A program made the translations under genes and the position numbers. A DNA stretch of 64,000 bases, taken from NCBI GenBank assembly GCA_037447215.1, contig JBBIHB010000014.1, forward strand, positions 1-64,000, written 5' to 3'. The number at the start of each line of letters is the position of its first letter. The first letter of the stretch is position 1. Below the pieces are notes generated by a model. That model saw only the letters and a list, made by a program, of their open reading frames with translations. It was not told the DNA's origin and did not search any database. Of this stretch, positions 1 to 8,287 are shown piece after piece. This stretch comes from UBA1413 sp037447215. GTDB lineage: Bacteria; Bacteroidota; Bacteroidia; Bacteroidales; Prolixibacteraceae.

Positions 1-85
1 AGTATATTATAAAATGAATAAATTAAATTTTCCGGTTTACCGGACAACAATGATTATATTTAGCCTCATAAAAAAAATAATCAAT

Positions 86-1570
86 ATGGCAAACAAAGTA
101 AAATATCGGATCAGCAGGCGGAATTTTATTAAAGTTTCGGCTGCAACAACAGCAGGAGTCTCGTTAATGTCAGTGGGTGGCTGCAATGTCGATAAAGTAC
201 CGGCACCCATGAAACGCAAGTTCGGAAAACACGATTTTATGGTTACCACATTTGGCCTGGGCGGGCAGGCATCTATTCAATGGACACCCGAAGATGTGGA
301 TCCTGTGCCGATAATCCTGAAAGCTTTTGAACTGGGAATAAATTACTACGACACTTCCAACTTATATGGCCCCAGCCAGCAAAACTTCAATAAAGCATTT
401 AAAAAATTGAATCTTATTCCCGGAGAATCAGGATATAATGAAGAACTCCGGAAAAGCATCTGGCTGACTAGCAAAACAGCCATGAGGTGGGGAAAACCGG
501 GTTGGCCCGAAAAGGAAGGGGTTGTGAACTGGTCCAATGGTCAGGAAGTAAAATGTGCAGTTGATGATGTAAAACGGTCTCTTACCCAGATTTTTGGTGA
601 TAACGAGGGGTGGTACCCCGAAGGTGCATACCTTGATATGGTGCTGATTCACACTTTACATAACACGCAAGAGATTGATGTTTTATTCGAAGGCCTTGAA
701 ACCCAACTCGACCCAGAAGGTAACTTTGGGGCATTGGTTGCCCTGCGCGATCTGCGCGATGGAACCAACCACACCGGGATGAATCCAAAGAATGAAAAGC
801 TGATCAGGCATATTGGGTTCTCCGGGCATAACAACCCACCAGCGATGATGGATTTGATCCAACGAGACGAGTGGGGAATCCTTGAAGGGATGCTGATAGC
901 CATCAATGCCAACGACAGGCTCATGTTTAATATGCAGCACAACGTGATTCCGGTTGCCGAAGCCAAAGGATTGGGCATTATCGGTATGAAAACTTTTGCC
1001 GATGCTGCCATGTACCATAAAGAACCCACATGGTCAAACAAACCTGAGCATGTTTACCGCAAAGTAGGGGAGCCTGGATTGCCTAGCCGTCCATTGATTG
1101 AATATTCACTTACCACTCCGGGTGTTCATACTTTGATTATTGGTATCGGACAGATTGACGAAGACCCTATGAAGTGCCAGTTGGTGCAGAACTATTATGC
1201 CTGCCAGATTGCCCCCGATGGACTGTCGAAAGAAGAGCGGGAGAAGATTGAGCAGCTGGCAGCCGGTGTGAAAGATGGGAAAACCAACTACTTCCAGATG
1301 GCAAAAGTTGGCTTGGTTCCTCCACGAATGTTACAAACAGTAAAAATTGAAGGCAAAATCCTGCTAACCTGGCAAACCGCATATGCCGGAGATGATCCGA
1401 TAGTAAAATATGAAGTAATGGCCGATGGGAAAAAGATTGGTGAGGTGCCTCATAAGCCACAGCTTCTCCTGAAAGATCCTTTTAAGATGGAGATTCCTGA
1501 AGGCGCTATCAATATTCAGGTTGCGGTGGTTGATGCTGCCGGTAACCGTGCTGAAACAATATTAGCTTAA
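86..1570 (+). CDS. Tat-exported aldo/keto reductase with C-terminal Ig/FN3-like tail
   Basis: Predicted exported oxidoreductase of the aldo/keto reductase superfamily. The N-terminus carries a twin-arginine motif (SRRNFIK), a hydrophobic stretch and a cysteine in a lipobox-like context (SVGGC), so it may be a Tat-exported lipoprotein. The barrel includes an FGLGGQAS start and an NYYDTSNLYG segment that holds the usual catalytic Asp/Tyr region. The last ~75 residues (ILLTWQTAYAGDD onward) look like a small beta-sandwich. I chose the start at 86, the ATG that puts the Tat motif near the N-terminus; an upstream in-frame ATG at 14 would add 24 residues. Substrate unknown. It ends at a strong hairpin shared with the convergent cysH. 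Confidence 0.85.
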   Translation: MANKVKYRISRRNFIKVSAATTAGVSLMSVGGCNVDKVPAPMKRKFGKHDFMVTTFGLGGQASIQWTPEDVDPVPIILKAFELGINYYDTSNLYGPSQQNFNKAFKKLNLIPGESGYNEELRKSIWLTSKTAMRWGKPGWPEKEGVVNWSNGQEVKCAVDDVKRSLTQIFGDNEGWYPEGAYLDMVLIHTLHNTQEIDVLFEGLETQLDPEGNFGALVALRDLRDGTNHTGMNPKNEKLIRHIGFSGHNNPPAMMDLIQRDEWGILEGMLIAINANDRLMFNMQHNVIPVAEAKGLGIIGMKTFADAAMYHKEPTWSNKPEHVYRKVGEPGLPSRPLIEYSLTTPGVHTLIIGIGQIDEDPMKCQLVQNYYACQIAPDGLSKEEREKIEQLAAGVKDGKTNYFQMAKVGLVPPRMLQTVKIEGKILLTWQTAYAGDDPIVKYEVMADGKKIGEVPHKPQLLLKDPFKMEIPEGAINIQVAVVDAAGNRAETILA

Positions 1571-1576
1571 GCATAT

Positions 1577-1608
1577 GATTTTCGCCTGGCTGAGTTCAGG
1601 CGAAAATC
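1577..1608. terminator. Bidirectional intrinsic terminator
   Basis: Perfect 12-bp inverted repeat (GATTTTCGCCTG / CAGGCGAAAATC) with an 8-base loop, lying between the convergent aldo/keto reductase and cysH genes and followed by T-rich sequence on the plus strand. Confidence 0.85.
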
Positions 1609-1612
1609 AATT

Positions 1613-2317
1613 TTATTTATGCAAACCGCATTCTTTACCAGAGTTTTGTTCCCACCACCAGCGACCAGCCCTGAAATCCTCACCGGGTTTAATGGCACGT
1701 GTACAGGGTTCACAGCCAATGCTAACAAACCCTTTGTCGTGCAGTGCATTGTAGGGTACATTATTTTGATGTATATATTTAATTAGCTCGTCTAAACTCC
1801 ATTCAAGCAGTGGATTGTATTTAATTATCTGATTGGATTCGTCCCACATAAAATAATCAAGCCCACTGCGGACTTCCGATTGCAAAGCCCTTAAACCGGT
1901 TATCCAGCACGAAAAGCCTTCAAGGGCGCGTTTAAGAGGCTTTACTTTGCGGATAAAACAACATTCCTTACGGTTCTCAAGGCTTTCATAAAAACTAAGG
2001 GCACCCTTTTCGCGCAGGAGTTTTTCCACATCGTACGTATCGGGAAAGTATGGGATAATAGGTAGCTGGTATTTGTCAAGGGTACGTTGCCAGGTTTTGT
2101 AAGTTTCTTCAAACATGCGACCTGTATCCAGTGTAACCATTTTTACAGGCAATTTCTGGCCAAAAATCATATCGCTTATCACCTGGTCTTCGTAACCAAA
2201 ACTGGTGGTAAACACTATTTTACCCGAAAACTTTCCGGCAACAAGGGCAAGCACCTCAGCCGGTTTTTTATCTTTTGCAAGGATGTTAAGTTCTGTAATA
2301 AACTGTAAATTATTCAT
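1613..2317 (-). CDS. cysH: Assimilatory APS reductase (CysH family)
   Basis: Reduces adenylyl sulfate (APS) to sulfite with thioredoxin in sulfate assimilation. The protein has the PAPS-reductase fold start (FTTSFGYEDQV, then TLDTGRMFEET). It also has the paired cysteine ligands of the [4Fe-4S] APS-reductase type: a CC pair at residues 119-120 and a C-x2-C (GCEPC) near 202-205. The C-terminal ECGLH holds the catalytic cysteine (about 230). The iron-sulfur ligands favour APS over PAPS as substrate. The start at 2317 (MNNLQF) leaves 10 bp after the upstream relE-like stop; a start at 2338 would overlap that gene. No promoter of its own is visible, so it probably shares transcription with the toxin-antitoxin pair. 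Confidence 0.92.
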   Translation of the reverse strand: MNNLQFITELNILAKDKKPAEVLALVAGKFSGKIVFTTSFGYEDQVISDMIFGQKLPVKMVTLDTGRMFEETYKTWQRTLDKYQLPIIPYFPDTYDVEKLLREKGALSFYESLENRKECCFIRKVKPLKRALEGFSCWITGLRALQSEVRSGLDYFMWDESNQIIKYNPLLEWSLDELIKYIHQNNVPYNALHDKGFVSIGCEPCTRAIKPGEDFRAGRWWWEQNSGKECGLHK

Positions 2318-2327
2318 GTTTTTAATG

Positions 2328-2624
2328 TTAAAAGTCAAATGAATCAGAATCCATTTTGTTGGCCCTGAAACTGATTAATTCTACAAATTCTCCTGTGAAA
2401 CGATAATATAAAAAAATTTGCCTACTAAATACGCACCGCCTGATTTCGGAATATTTTTGAGAAGAAAGATACATTTCAGGGTTTGATGCAATTTGATTTA
2501 TAATGCCTTCATAATGGTTATCAACCTCCAATGCTTTTAAAATGCCAAAATTGTCGGCTACATATTGCAGAATTGACTCGTATTCCGAATAAGCTCGGAT
2601 AGAAAAACGAATGGGGTAGGGCAT
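2328..2624 (-). CDS. RelE/ParE-family toxin
   Basis: A 98-residue protein with the compact RelE/ParE pattern: an N-terminal strand (IRFSIRAYSEYESI), two helices, then strands with IRRCVFSRQIFLYYRF and VELISFRANKMDS. Members are mRNA interferases or gyrase inhibitors neutralised by a small antitoxin. The upstream 76-residue gene is the evident partner, 3 bp away. It lies directly between that antitoxin and cysH on the same strand. Target and activity cannot be judged from the sequence. Confidence 0.8.
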   Translation of the reverse strand: MPYPIRFSIRAYSEYESILQYVADNFGILKALEVDNHYEGIINQIASNPEMYLSSQKYSEIRRCVFSRQIFLYYRFTGEFVELISFRANKMDSDSFDF

Positions 2625-2627
2625 AAC

Positions 2628-2858
2628 CTATAAATTAAACCTTTTTTTAATTTGCATTCTAATCTCGTTGTGTGGGAGATATTTGCCTGATTTGAGTTGT
2701 TGGACACCATTTTCAATTGCACCTTTATCATCTTCACTTAAGGTATCCCACCAATCAGATGTATCCTTTTGAATTACCTCAACTTTCTCCAAAATTTCAT
2801 CTTCCTGGACTGATGTTATCCAGTTGATGAGGTTTTTTTTTCTGGTTTCCAGATTCAT
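2628..2858 (-). CDS. Antitoxin component of RelE/ParE-type module
   Basis: Small acidic/helical protein (MNLETRKKNLINW...) resembling the addiction-module antitoxins common in Bacteroidota. The C-terminal half (ISxDDKxAIxxGxxQLxxGxxxPHxE pattern, here WWDTLSEDDKGAIENG) is the likely toxin-binding segment. I chose the ATG at 2858 because similar antitoxins start this way and because a -7 box lies at 2874-2881. An ATG at 2867 is also possible. It pairs with the downstream toxin gene, separated by 3 bp. Confidence 0.75.
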   Translation of the reverse strand: MNLETRKKNLINWITSVQEDEILEKVEVIQKDTSDWWDTLSEDDKGAIENGVQQLKSGKYLPHNEIRMQIKKRFNL

Positions 2859-2873
2859 CACATTCATAAAGTA

Positions 2874-2881
2874 CAAATTTA
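2874..2881 (-). promoter_or_regulatory. Predicted Bacteroidota -7 box for the TA-cysH unit
   Basis: On the minus strand this reads TAAATTTG, an exact match to TAnnTTTG, about 16 bases upstream of the chosen antitoxin start. No clear -33 element is seen. Confidence 0.5.
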
Positions 2882-2912
2882 GCGATTAATAGCAATAATA
2901 CCAATAAGTAGT

Positions 2913-4106
2913 CTACTCCACATACAACACCAATCCCTTTAAATATTCCCCTTCAGGATGATAAATATTTATTGGATGGTCGTTAGGCTGCGAAAGTTGA
3001 TAAAGAATCCTTACCGAACGACCAGAAATGGCTGCTGCCGTGAATACGGCTTCACGAAACTTATCGCGTGGTACAATCTGAGAACATGAAAAAGTAAAGA
3101 TTAATCCGCCAGACCTTATTTGTTCAAAAGCCCTGGTGTTGAGACGTTTATACCCCTGAAGCGCTTGTGGCAATGCATCGCGGTGTTTGGCAAATGCAGG
3201 CGGATCAAGGATTATCAGGTCATATTTATCCTTTATATCCTTCAAAAAAGAAAATGCATCCGTGGTAAAAGCCTGGTGGCGTAGGTCGCCTGGAAAATTG
3301 AGTTCCACATTCCGCTTGGTGAGTTCAATGGCCTTCGCCGATGAATCAACTGAATGAACTGAATTTGCACCACCCCGCATGGCTGCAAAAGAAAACCCTC
3401 CGGTGTAGCAGAACATATTCAACACATCGCGCCCGGCTGATAGTTCCTGAACGAGCTTTCGGTTTTCGCGCTGGTCAATAAAAAAGCCGGTTTTCTGGCC
3501 TTCTTCAAAATCAACAAAGAACCGCAGGCCATTTTCCATCACCTCTGGATTGATGGTGCCTTCCCCGAGCAAATAACTGTCGGCAGCATCAATTCCTGCT
3601 TTGAAAGGTTGGGTTTTGCTGCTTTTGTCGTAAACTGCATTGAGTTCGTCGCCTAAAACATTTTTTAATGCGTGCACAATTTCGTTCCTCTGCAGGTACA
3701 TTCCAATGGAGTGTGCCTGCAAAACGGCAAAACCATTATAATAATCGACTACAAGTCCGGGCATTCCATCGCCTTCGGCATGGATCAGCCTGAAAACATT
3801 GGATTGCTGATTGCCTGCAATTCCCATATTTTTCCTGAGCTGCCATGCACTTTCGATATTCTTTTTCCAGAAAATATGATCAATCGGAACATCGGAGAAA
3901 GTTAAAATCCTTACTGCAATAGAACCTATCTGGTAGTGGCCAATACATAGAAATTCACCTGCCGACGAAAGGACTTTTACCACTTCGCCCTCTTTCAGAT
4001 TGCCGGGTTTTTGTTTTATTGCACCCGAAAATATCCAGGGATGGAATCGTTTGAGCGATTGTTCTTTGCCGGGCTTTAATATAATTTGTGGATAGGGTTG
4101 ATTCAT
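2913..4106 (-). CDS. Class I SAM-dependent rRNA methyltransferase (RlmI/RlmK-like, PUA domain)
   Basis: Probable 23S rRNA cytosine-C5 methyltransferase of the RlmI type. The N-terminal ~75 residues form a PUA-like RNA-binding domain (HPWIFSGAIKQ, then EGEVVKVLSSAGEFLCIGHY). A central EEHI-like domain follows, then a Rossmann methyltransferase with the SAM motif DVLNMFCYTGGFSFAA and the LDPPAFAK catalytic loop. The start at 4106 (MNQPYPQ) overlaps the stop of the upstream exonuclease by 4 bp (ATGA), which implies translational coupling; the longer open frame to 4241 lies inside that gene. It is the last gene of a three-gene operon with the exonuclease and a DUF5063 protein. Confidence 0.9.
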   Translation of the reverse strand: MNQPYPQIILKPGKEQSLKRFHPWIFSGAIKQKPGNLKEGEVVKVLSSAGEFLCIGHYQIGSIAVRILTFSDVPIDHIFWKKNIESAWQLRKNMGIAGNQQSNVFRLIHAEGDGMPGLVVDYYNGFAVLQAHSIGMYLQRNEIVHALKNVLGDELNAVYDKSSKTQPFKAGIDAADSYLLGEGTINPEVMENGLRFFVDFEEGQKTGFFIDQRENRKLVQELSAGRDVLNMFCYTGGFSFAAMRGGANSVHSVDSSAKAIELTKRNVELNFPGDLRHQAFTTDAFSFLKDIKDKYDLIILDPPAFAKHRDALPQALQGYKRLNTRAFEQIRSGGLIFTFSCSQIVPRDKFREAVFTAAAISGRSVRILYQLSQPNDHPINIYHPEGEYLKGLVLYVE

Positions 4107-4678
4107 TTTTGTCGGGTCAAATTCAGATAAATTTTCAACGACACCCAGGCATCGGTTGCTGCATATACAATCTGTTGATCGGTAAGCTCGTTCGATTCCC
4201 AGTTGGTAAGTTGCTGTGATTTGGAAATTCGGAAACCACAAACAATAGCGCTCAGTTTTTTCAAGCTTAAATTCTGAATACCCTTGGCTGAGGCGGTATC
4301 CTGAAGTTCGACAAATCCTTCGGGTTTGAACGGGGCCATTTTCTGTAGTCCCCTGATATCGTTACGGATGGCAACTCCGGCTTTAATGATAACGGGATTC
4401 GAAAAAATGCTGATCAATTCATCGGGAAGTCCAATTTTCAGGACTTTGAAAAGAAATGCCTTTTCTTCGGTTGCAAGTTGAAGGAGGGCAACCCTTCGGG
4501 TTTGGCCTTTTTTGTAAATGGGTTTTGTTTCGGTGTCAAATCCAAAAATGTTGAATTGGTTGAGATATCTGGCCGCCATTCTGACCATCTGGATGTTGTC
4601 AACCAGAACAATATCGCCTTCGAATGTTTTCAAAGGCAGATCAACATATTCCTGGCTACTTATAATGTCTTTAAACAT
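4103..4678 (-). CDS. DEDDy 3'-5' exonuclease (RNase D-like)
   Basis: A 191-residue single-domain 3'-5' exonuclease. ExoI motif is FGFDTETKP (Asp-x-Glu), ExoII lies around GVAIRNDIRGL, and ExoIII is YAATDAWVSLKIY, with the Tyr-x3-Asp of the DEDDy class. No HRDC or polymerase domain is attached, so the substrate (tRNA 3' ends, small RNA or DNA) is open. It overlaps the downstream methyltransferase by 4 bp and follows the DUF5063 gene by 9 bp. Confidence 0.88.
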   Translation of the reverse strand: MFKDIISSQEYVDLPLKTFEGDIVLVDNIQMVRMAARYLNQFNIFGFDTETKPIYKKGQTRRVALLQLATEEKAFLFKVLKIGLPDELISIFSNPVIIKAGVAIRNDIRGLQKMAPFKPEGFVELQDTASAKGIQNLSLKKLSAIVCGFRISKSQQLTNWESNELTDQQIVYAATDAWVSLKIYLNLTRQK

Positions 4679-4687
4679 ATTTCGGTT

Positions 4688-5302
4688 TTATTCGGAGTCT
4701 TGGTTGAAAAAACGCTCGATCCATTTTGATGAAGCGCTGTCCTCATCATTGGGCTTATAATTGGAAAGACCGGGGACACTCCAGTCGATATCAGAATGGA
4801 CCAATTGATGCAATGGCCTGAGCACATTTACCAACCTTTGTCCCCAGAATTCATTGAAATGGGCCTTGCATTCGGCAAGTGCATCATTCATAATTTCTTC
4901 GTTTCCAATATTATATGATGTAACAAACTCTTTTGCATCCTGATAAATGTCAAGCAGCTGTTCCGAAATACTTGCTGTAACGTTTTCGGTCCCGAATTGA
5001 AGATCGGGGTCAATTACTTCGTTGTACACATCATATTCCCCAAGTTTCTGAAGCCACTTCTGTTGTAATACATTATAATCGAGTTCAGTCACATATTTTT
5101 CAATTTCCTCATCTAAGATGCTTTCCACATCAGGCAGCATCGATGCTTTAAAATAGAGCAGTGACAGTAATTTCCTCGTAATATCAATCAAACGGGCCGT
5201 AGGATAGCGGTTGCTGTTTTCGATGAGTTCACAATACTCATTGGCAACGGCTAAAAATTCTACCACATTTTTCGAGTAAACTATGTTGTTTATACCTTCC
5301 AT
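4688..5302 (-). CDS. DUF5063 domain protein
   Basis: A 204-residue soluble, largely helical, acidic protein (MEGINNIVYSKNVVEF...) that I recognise as the DUF5063 family of Bacteroidota. No catalytic motif is visible and the function is unknown. It is the first gene of the operon with the DEDDy exonuclease and the rRNA methyltransferase, which suggests a link to RNA metabolism. A -7 box lies about 20 bases before its start codon. Confidence 0.75.
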   Translation of the reverse strand: MEGINNIVYSKNVVEFLAVANEYCELIENSNRYPTARLIDITRKLLSLLYFKASMLPDVESILDEEIEKYVTELDYNVLQQKWLQKLGEYDVYNEVIDPDLQFGTENVTASISEQLLDIYQDAKEFVTSYNIGNEEIMNDALAECKAHFNEFWGQRLVNVLRPLHQLVHSDIDWSVPGLSNYKPNDEDSASSKWIERFFNQDSE

Positions 5303-5320
5303 ATCCGATCAATTGGTGTA

Positions 5321-5328
5321 CAAAAATA
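5321..5328 (-). promoter_or_regulatory. Predicted -7 box for the DUF5063-exonuclease-methyltransferase operon
   Basis: The minus strand reads TATTTTTG (TAnnTTTG), 18 bases upstream of the ATG at 5302, giving a very short 5' leader. No convincing -33 element. Confidence 0.45.
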
Positions 5329-5356
5329 GCAAATATGTTCAAGGGAATAATCAAAA

Positions 5357-7261
5357 TCAGTTTTTCCATTCCATGAGGTTATCGATTCTGGGTACGATTA
5401 TTTCATTGTCGATGAGCCATCGCATCACCATGCGCAGTTTTTCATTTTCAGGACCAAGTCTGAATAATACACTTTCGGTTTTTTGCGGGGTTTCCAGTTC
5501 CTTTTTAATTTTTTCGGCGAGTTCATCAAATTCAAATTTGCTCATTCCAAGCTGATTTTTCGACTGGCAGACATCGCAAAACCCACACCTGACCGAATCT
5601 TTCTCACCGAAATAATTGAGCAGTATTTGCGATCGGCAGGTGGTTGAAGTGGAAGCATAATTGATTACGGCATCAATCCTTTCAAGAAAATCTTTTTTAC
5701 GCTGGTCGTAATTTTCTTTCGAGAATTTTAATCTTTCGCCGGTAATCCTCTCACGGGTAAATAAGATGTAGGGTGTTTTTCTCTGCGGAATATAATCGAT
5801 AATTTTATGCGAGCGGAGTAGTTTCAGATAGGTCATGATAACTTCGGTAGTGGTTTCAGCGCGTTTGGCCAGCAATGCTTCATCAATGGTTACGTAACCT
5901 GTAAATAGTCCGGTGTAGGAACGAAGCAGCAATTTGATAAAATTGTCGAAAGATTCATTGGCAACCTGAAATTTGTAAAGATCGTCGCGGTTTACAATAA
6001 AGTATAACCTCGAAGGATTTTCCAACTCTTCGGTAAACTCAATATAGCCTTGACGTTGTAATATTTTCAGGCTATAATAAACCTGGGAAAGTTGCATTTT
6101 AAAAGTTTCGGCAAATACTGCGATCGGTAAATCAAAAATCTGATCTTTACCAAATCCGACTGCAACCTGAAGAAAATTGCACATCGACTCGTAAACCTTT
6201 GTGATATAAGGAATTTCGGGAAATGTAACCGAAAGTTGTTTTTTTAGTTTCAGTTTATCGGCGTTGTTGTAGAGTAATACCGCCACGGATTTTTTCCCGT
6301 CTCGCCCGGCACGTCCGGCTTCCTGAAAATAAGCTTCGAGCGAATCAGGCGGGTCAACATGTATCACAAACCTCACATCGGGTTTGTCAATTCCCATACC
6401 AAAGGCATTTGTGGCAACAATTACGCGTGTTTTTCCCAATTTCCAGTCGTCCTGTTTTCGATTCCTAACTGCGGCATTCAGTCCTGCATGGTAATAATCG
6501 GACGAAATATTGTTTTTTACCAACAGGTCTTTTATTTCGCGGGTTGCCCTCCGGTTTCGCACATAAACAATCCCTGTACCTTTTGCCTTCAAAATTGTCC
6601 TCACCAGATATCCTTCCTTGTCTTCCTTTTGCCTAACCATGTAAACTAGGTTTGGCCTGGCAAACGACATGGTGTGCACATTATACTCGCTGAACCTGAG
6701 TTTGTCCTGTATGTCGGTTACAACTTTCGGGGTGGCGGTGGCAGTTAGGGCAAGAATGGGAATATTGGGAAACATGGGCCTTATGTCGGCAATTTTCAGG
6801 TAACTTGGCCTGAAATCGTATCCCCATTGTGAAATACAGTGGGCTTCATCAACGGTTATCAGGTTTATTTCCATGTTGGCAAGACTTTCCATGAATTTTT
6901 CGGAAGCCAGCCTTTCTGGTGATACATAAAGAAATTTATAATCCCCCCAACGGGCATTGTCAAGGGCAATTTTCAATTCCATACCTGTCATTCCGCTATG
7001 TAGGCTTAACGCTTTGATTCCAAGCTCACGAAGGTTCTCCACCTGGTCCTTCATCAGGGCTATAAGTGGTGTAATTACCAGGCACATACCTTCTTCAGAC
7101 AGAGCGTAAACCTGAAAAATTAACGATTTACCACCTCCGGTTGGAAGCAGCCCTAAAGTATCTTTTTTCCGGGCAACCGATTCGATAACCTCCTGTTGTA
7201 ACGGTCGGAAATCGCTATACCCCCAATATTCCTGCAATATTTTGCGGTAATCTTTACCCAT
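5357..7261 (-). CDS. recQ: RecQ-family ATP-dependent DNA helicase
   Basis: 3'-5' superfamily 2 DNA helicase for recombination and fork repair. Visible motifs: Walker A LLPTGGGKS (about 39-47), DEAH box VDEAHCISQWGYDFRPSY (about 137-154), motif III ALTATATP, and motif VI EAGRAGRDG. The RecQ zinc-binding cysteines lie at about 542, 559, 562 and 565 (VRCGFCDVC). A winged-helix region precedes the zinc site and a ~65-residue tail follows it. There is no clear HRDC domain, so at 634 residues it is a short RecQ like other Bacteroidota paralogues. It is transcribed divergently from garR with abutting -7 boxes. Confidence 0.93.
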   Translation of the reverse strand: MGKDYRKILQEYWGYSDFRPLQQEVIESVARKKDTLGLLPTGGGKSLIFQVYALSEEGMCLVITPLIALMKDQVENLRELGIKALSLHSGMTGMELKIALDNARWGDYKFLYVSPERLASEKFMESLANMEINLITVDEAHCISQWGYDFRPSYLKIADIRPMFPNIPILALTATATPKVVTDIQDKLRFSEYNVHTMSFARPNLVYMVRQKEDKEGYLVRTILKAKGTGIVYVRNRRATREIKDLLVKNNISSDYYHAGLNAAVRNRKQDDWKLGKTRVIVATNAFGMGIDKPDVRFVIHVDPPDSLEAYFQEAGRAGRDGKKSVAVLLYNNADKLKLKKQLSVTFPEIPYITKVYESMCNFLQVAVGFGKDQIFDLPIAVFAETFKMQLSQVYYSLKILQRQGYIEFTEELENPSRLYFIVNRDDLYKFQVANESFDNFIKLLLRSYTGLFTGYVTIDEALLAKRAETTTEVIMTYLKLLRSHKIIDYIPQRKTPYILFTRERITGERLKFSKENYDQRKKDFLERIDAVINYASTSTTCRSQILLNYFGEKDSVRCGFCDVCQSKNQLGMSKFEFDELAEKIKKELETPQKTESVLFRLGPENEKLRMVMRWLIDNEIIVPRIDNLMEWKN

Positions 7262-7304
7262 TATTTAAATTGAAGCAATTTCTCTGAAATTTTCGCGATT
7301 GTTA

Positions 7305-7312
7305 CAAATATA
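7305..7312 (-). promoter_or_regulatory. Predicted -7 box for recQ
   Basis: The minus strand reads TATATTTG (TAnnTTTG), 44 bases before the recQ start. It abuts the opposite-strand box at 7313-7320. Confidence 0.45.
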
Positions 7313-7320
7313 TAAATTTG
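7313..7320 (+). promoter_or_regulatory. Predicted -7 box for garR
   Basis: TAAATTTG matches TAnnTTTG exactly and lies 62 bases before the garR ATG. It is immediately adjacent to the recQ box on the other strand. Confidence 0.45.
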
Positions 7321-7382
7321 CATGAAGTAAATATCAGCTATATTTTTACGCTGATCATAAATCAATCCATAAAATTAATACT

Positions 7383-8285
7383 ATGCTTGACCACAAAAAG
7401 AAAATTGGATTTATCGGGCTTGGAGTCATGGGAAAACCTATGTCGAAAAATTTAATCAAAGCAGGATATTCGCTCAGGGTTTACGATATAAATCCAGAAT
7501 CAGTGAATGAAGTTGTTGCAGCAGGGGCTGAACAAGGGATATCTCCGCCTTATATTGGCGCACATTGTGATGTTATCATTACTATGCTGCCCAATTCCCC
7601 ACAGGTCGAAGAGGTAATTACCGGTAAAAACGGTGTTCTGGAGGGAGCAAAACCCGGGTCGGTAGTCATCGATATGAGTTCGATCTCACCCATTGTGGCT
7701 GTTAAGGTAAGTGAAGCCGCCGCAGTAAAAGGTGTTGAGATGATTGACGCTCCGGTTAGTGGGGGAGAACCAAAGGCCAAAGATGGAACCCTTTCAATTA
7801 TGGCCGGTGGAAAAGAAGAGGTTTTTGAATCGGTTAAGGATATCCTTCTGTCGATGGGAGCTTCGGCCATATTGATCGGAGGTATAGGGAGTGGAAATAT
7901 TGCCAAACTGGCCAACCAGATTATGGTAGCGCTTCATCTTGCGGCCATGTCGGAAGCTATGGTTTTTGCCGAAAAAGCGGGCGTTGATACCGAAAAAGTT
8001 TTCCGGGCTATACGTGGTGGATTGGCAGGTAGCACTGTATTGGATGCAAAGATGCCATTGATTTTGGAACGTAATTTCAAACCGGGCGGACCCATAAGGA
8101 TGCACACCAAAGATTTATTAAATGTACGTGATACGGCACTTGCTATTGATGCCCCGATTCCGTTGACCACACAGGTAATGGAGTTTATGAAAGCGCTGAA
8201 AGCCGATGGGAAGCAAGAAGACGACCACGGTGGAATTATTCAGTTCTGGGAAAAACTAGCCCATGTTGAGGTAAAAAAGCAATAA
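7383..8285 (+). CDS. garR: 2-hydroxy-3-oxopropionate (tartronate semialdehyde) reductase
   Basis: NAD(P)-dependent beta-hydroxyacid dehydrogenase that would convert tartronate semialdehyde to D-glycerate. The Rossmann motif GFIGLGVMG is at 9-17, the substrate-binding signature DAPVSGG at about 122-128, and the catalytic lysine at about 175 (GNIAKLANQ). Length (300) is standard. The related 3-hydroxyisobutyrate dehydrogenases share these motifs, so the substrate call rests on overall resemblance and on the nearby GntP-type permease. Its stop is two bases from the stop of the convergent FG-GAP gene. Confidence 0.85.
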   Translation: MLDHKKKIGFIGLGVMGKPMSKNLIKAGYSLRVYDINPESVNEVVAAGAEQGISPPYIGAHCDVIITMLPNSPQVEEVITGKNGVLEGAKPGSVVIDMSSISPIVAVKVSEAAAVKGVEMIDAPVSGGEPKAKDGTLSIMAGGKEEVFESVKDILLSMGASAILIGGIGSGNIAKLANQIMVALHLAAMSEAMVFAEKAGVDTEKVFRAIRGGLAGSTVLDAKMPLILERNFKPGGPIRMHTKDLLNVRDTALAIDAPIPLTTQVMEFMKALKADGKQEDDHGGIIQFWEKLAHVEVKKQ

Positions 8286-8287
8286 TC

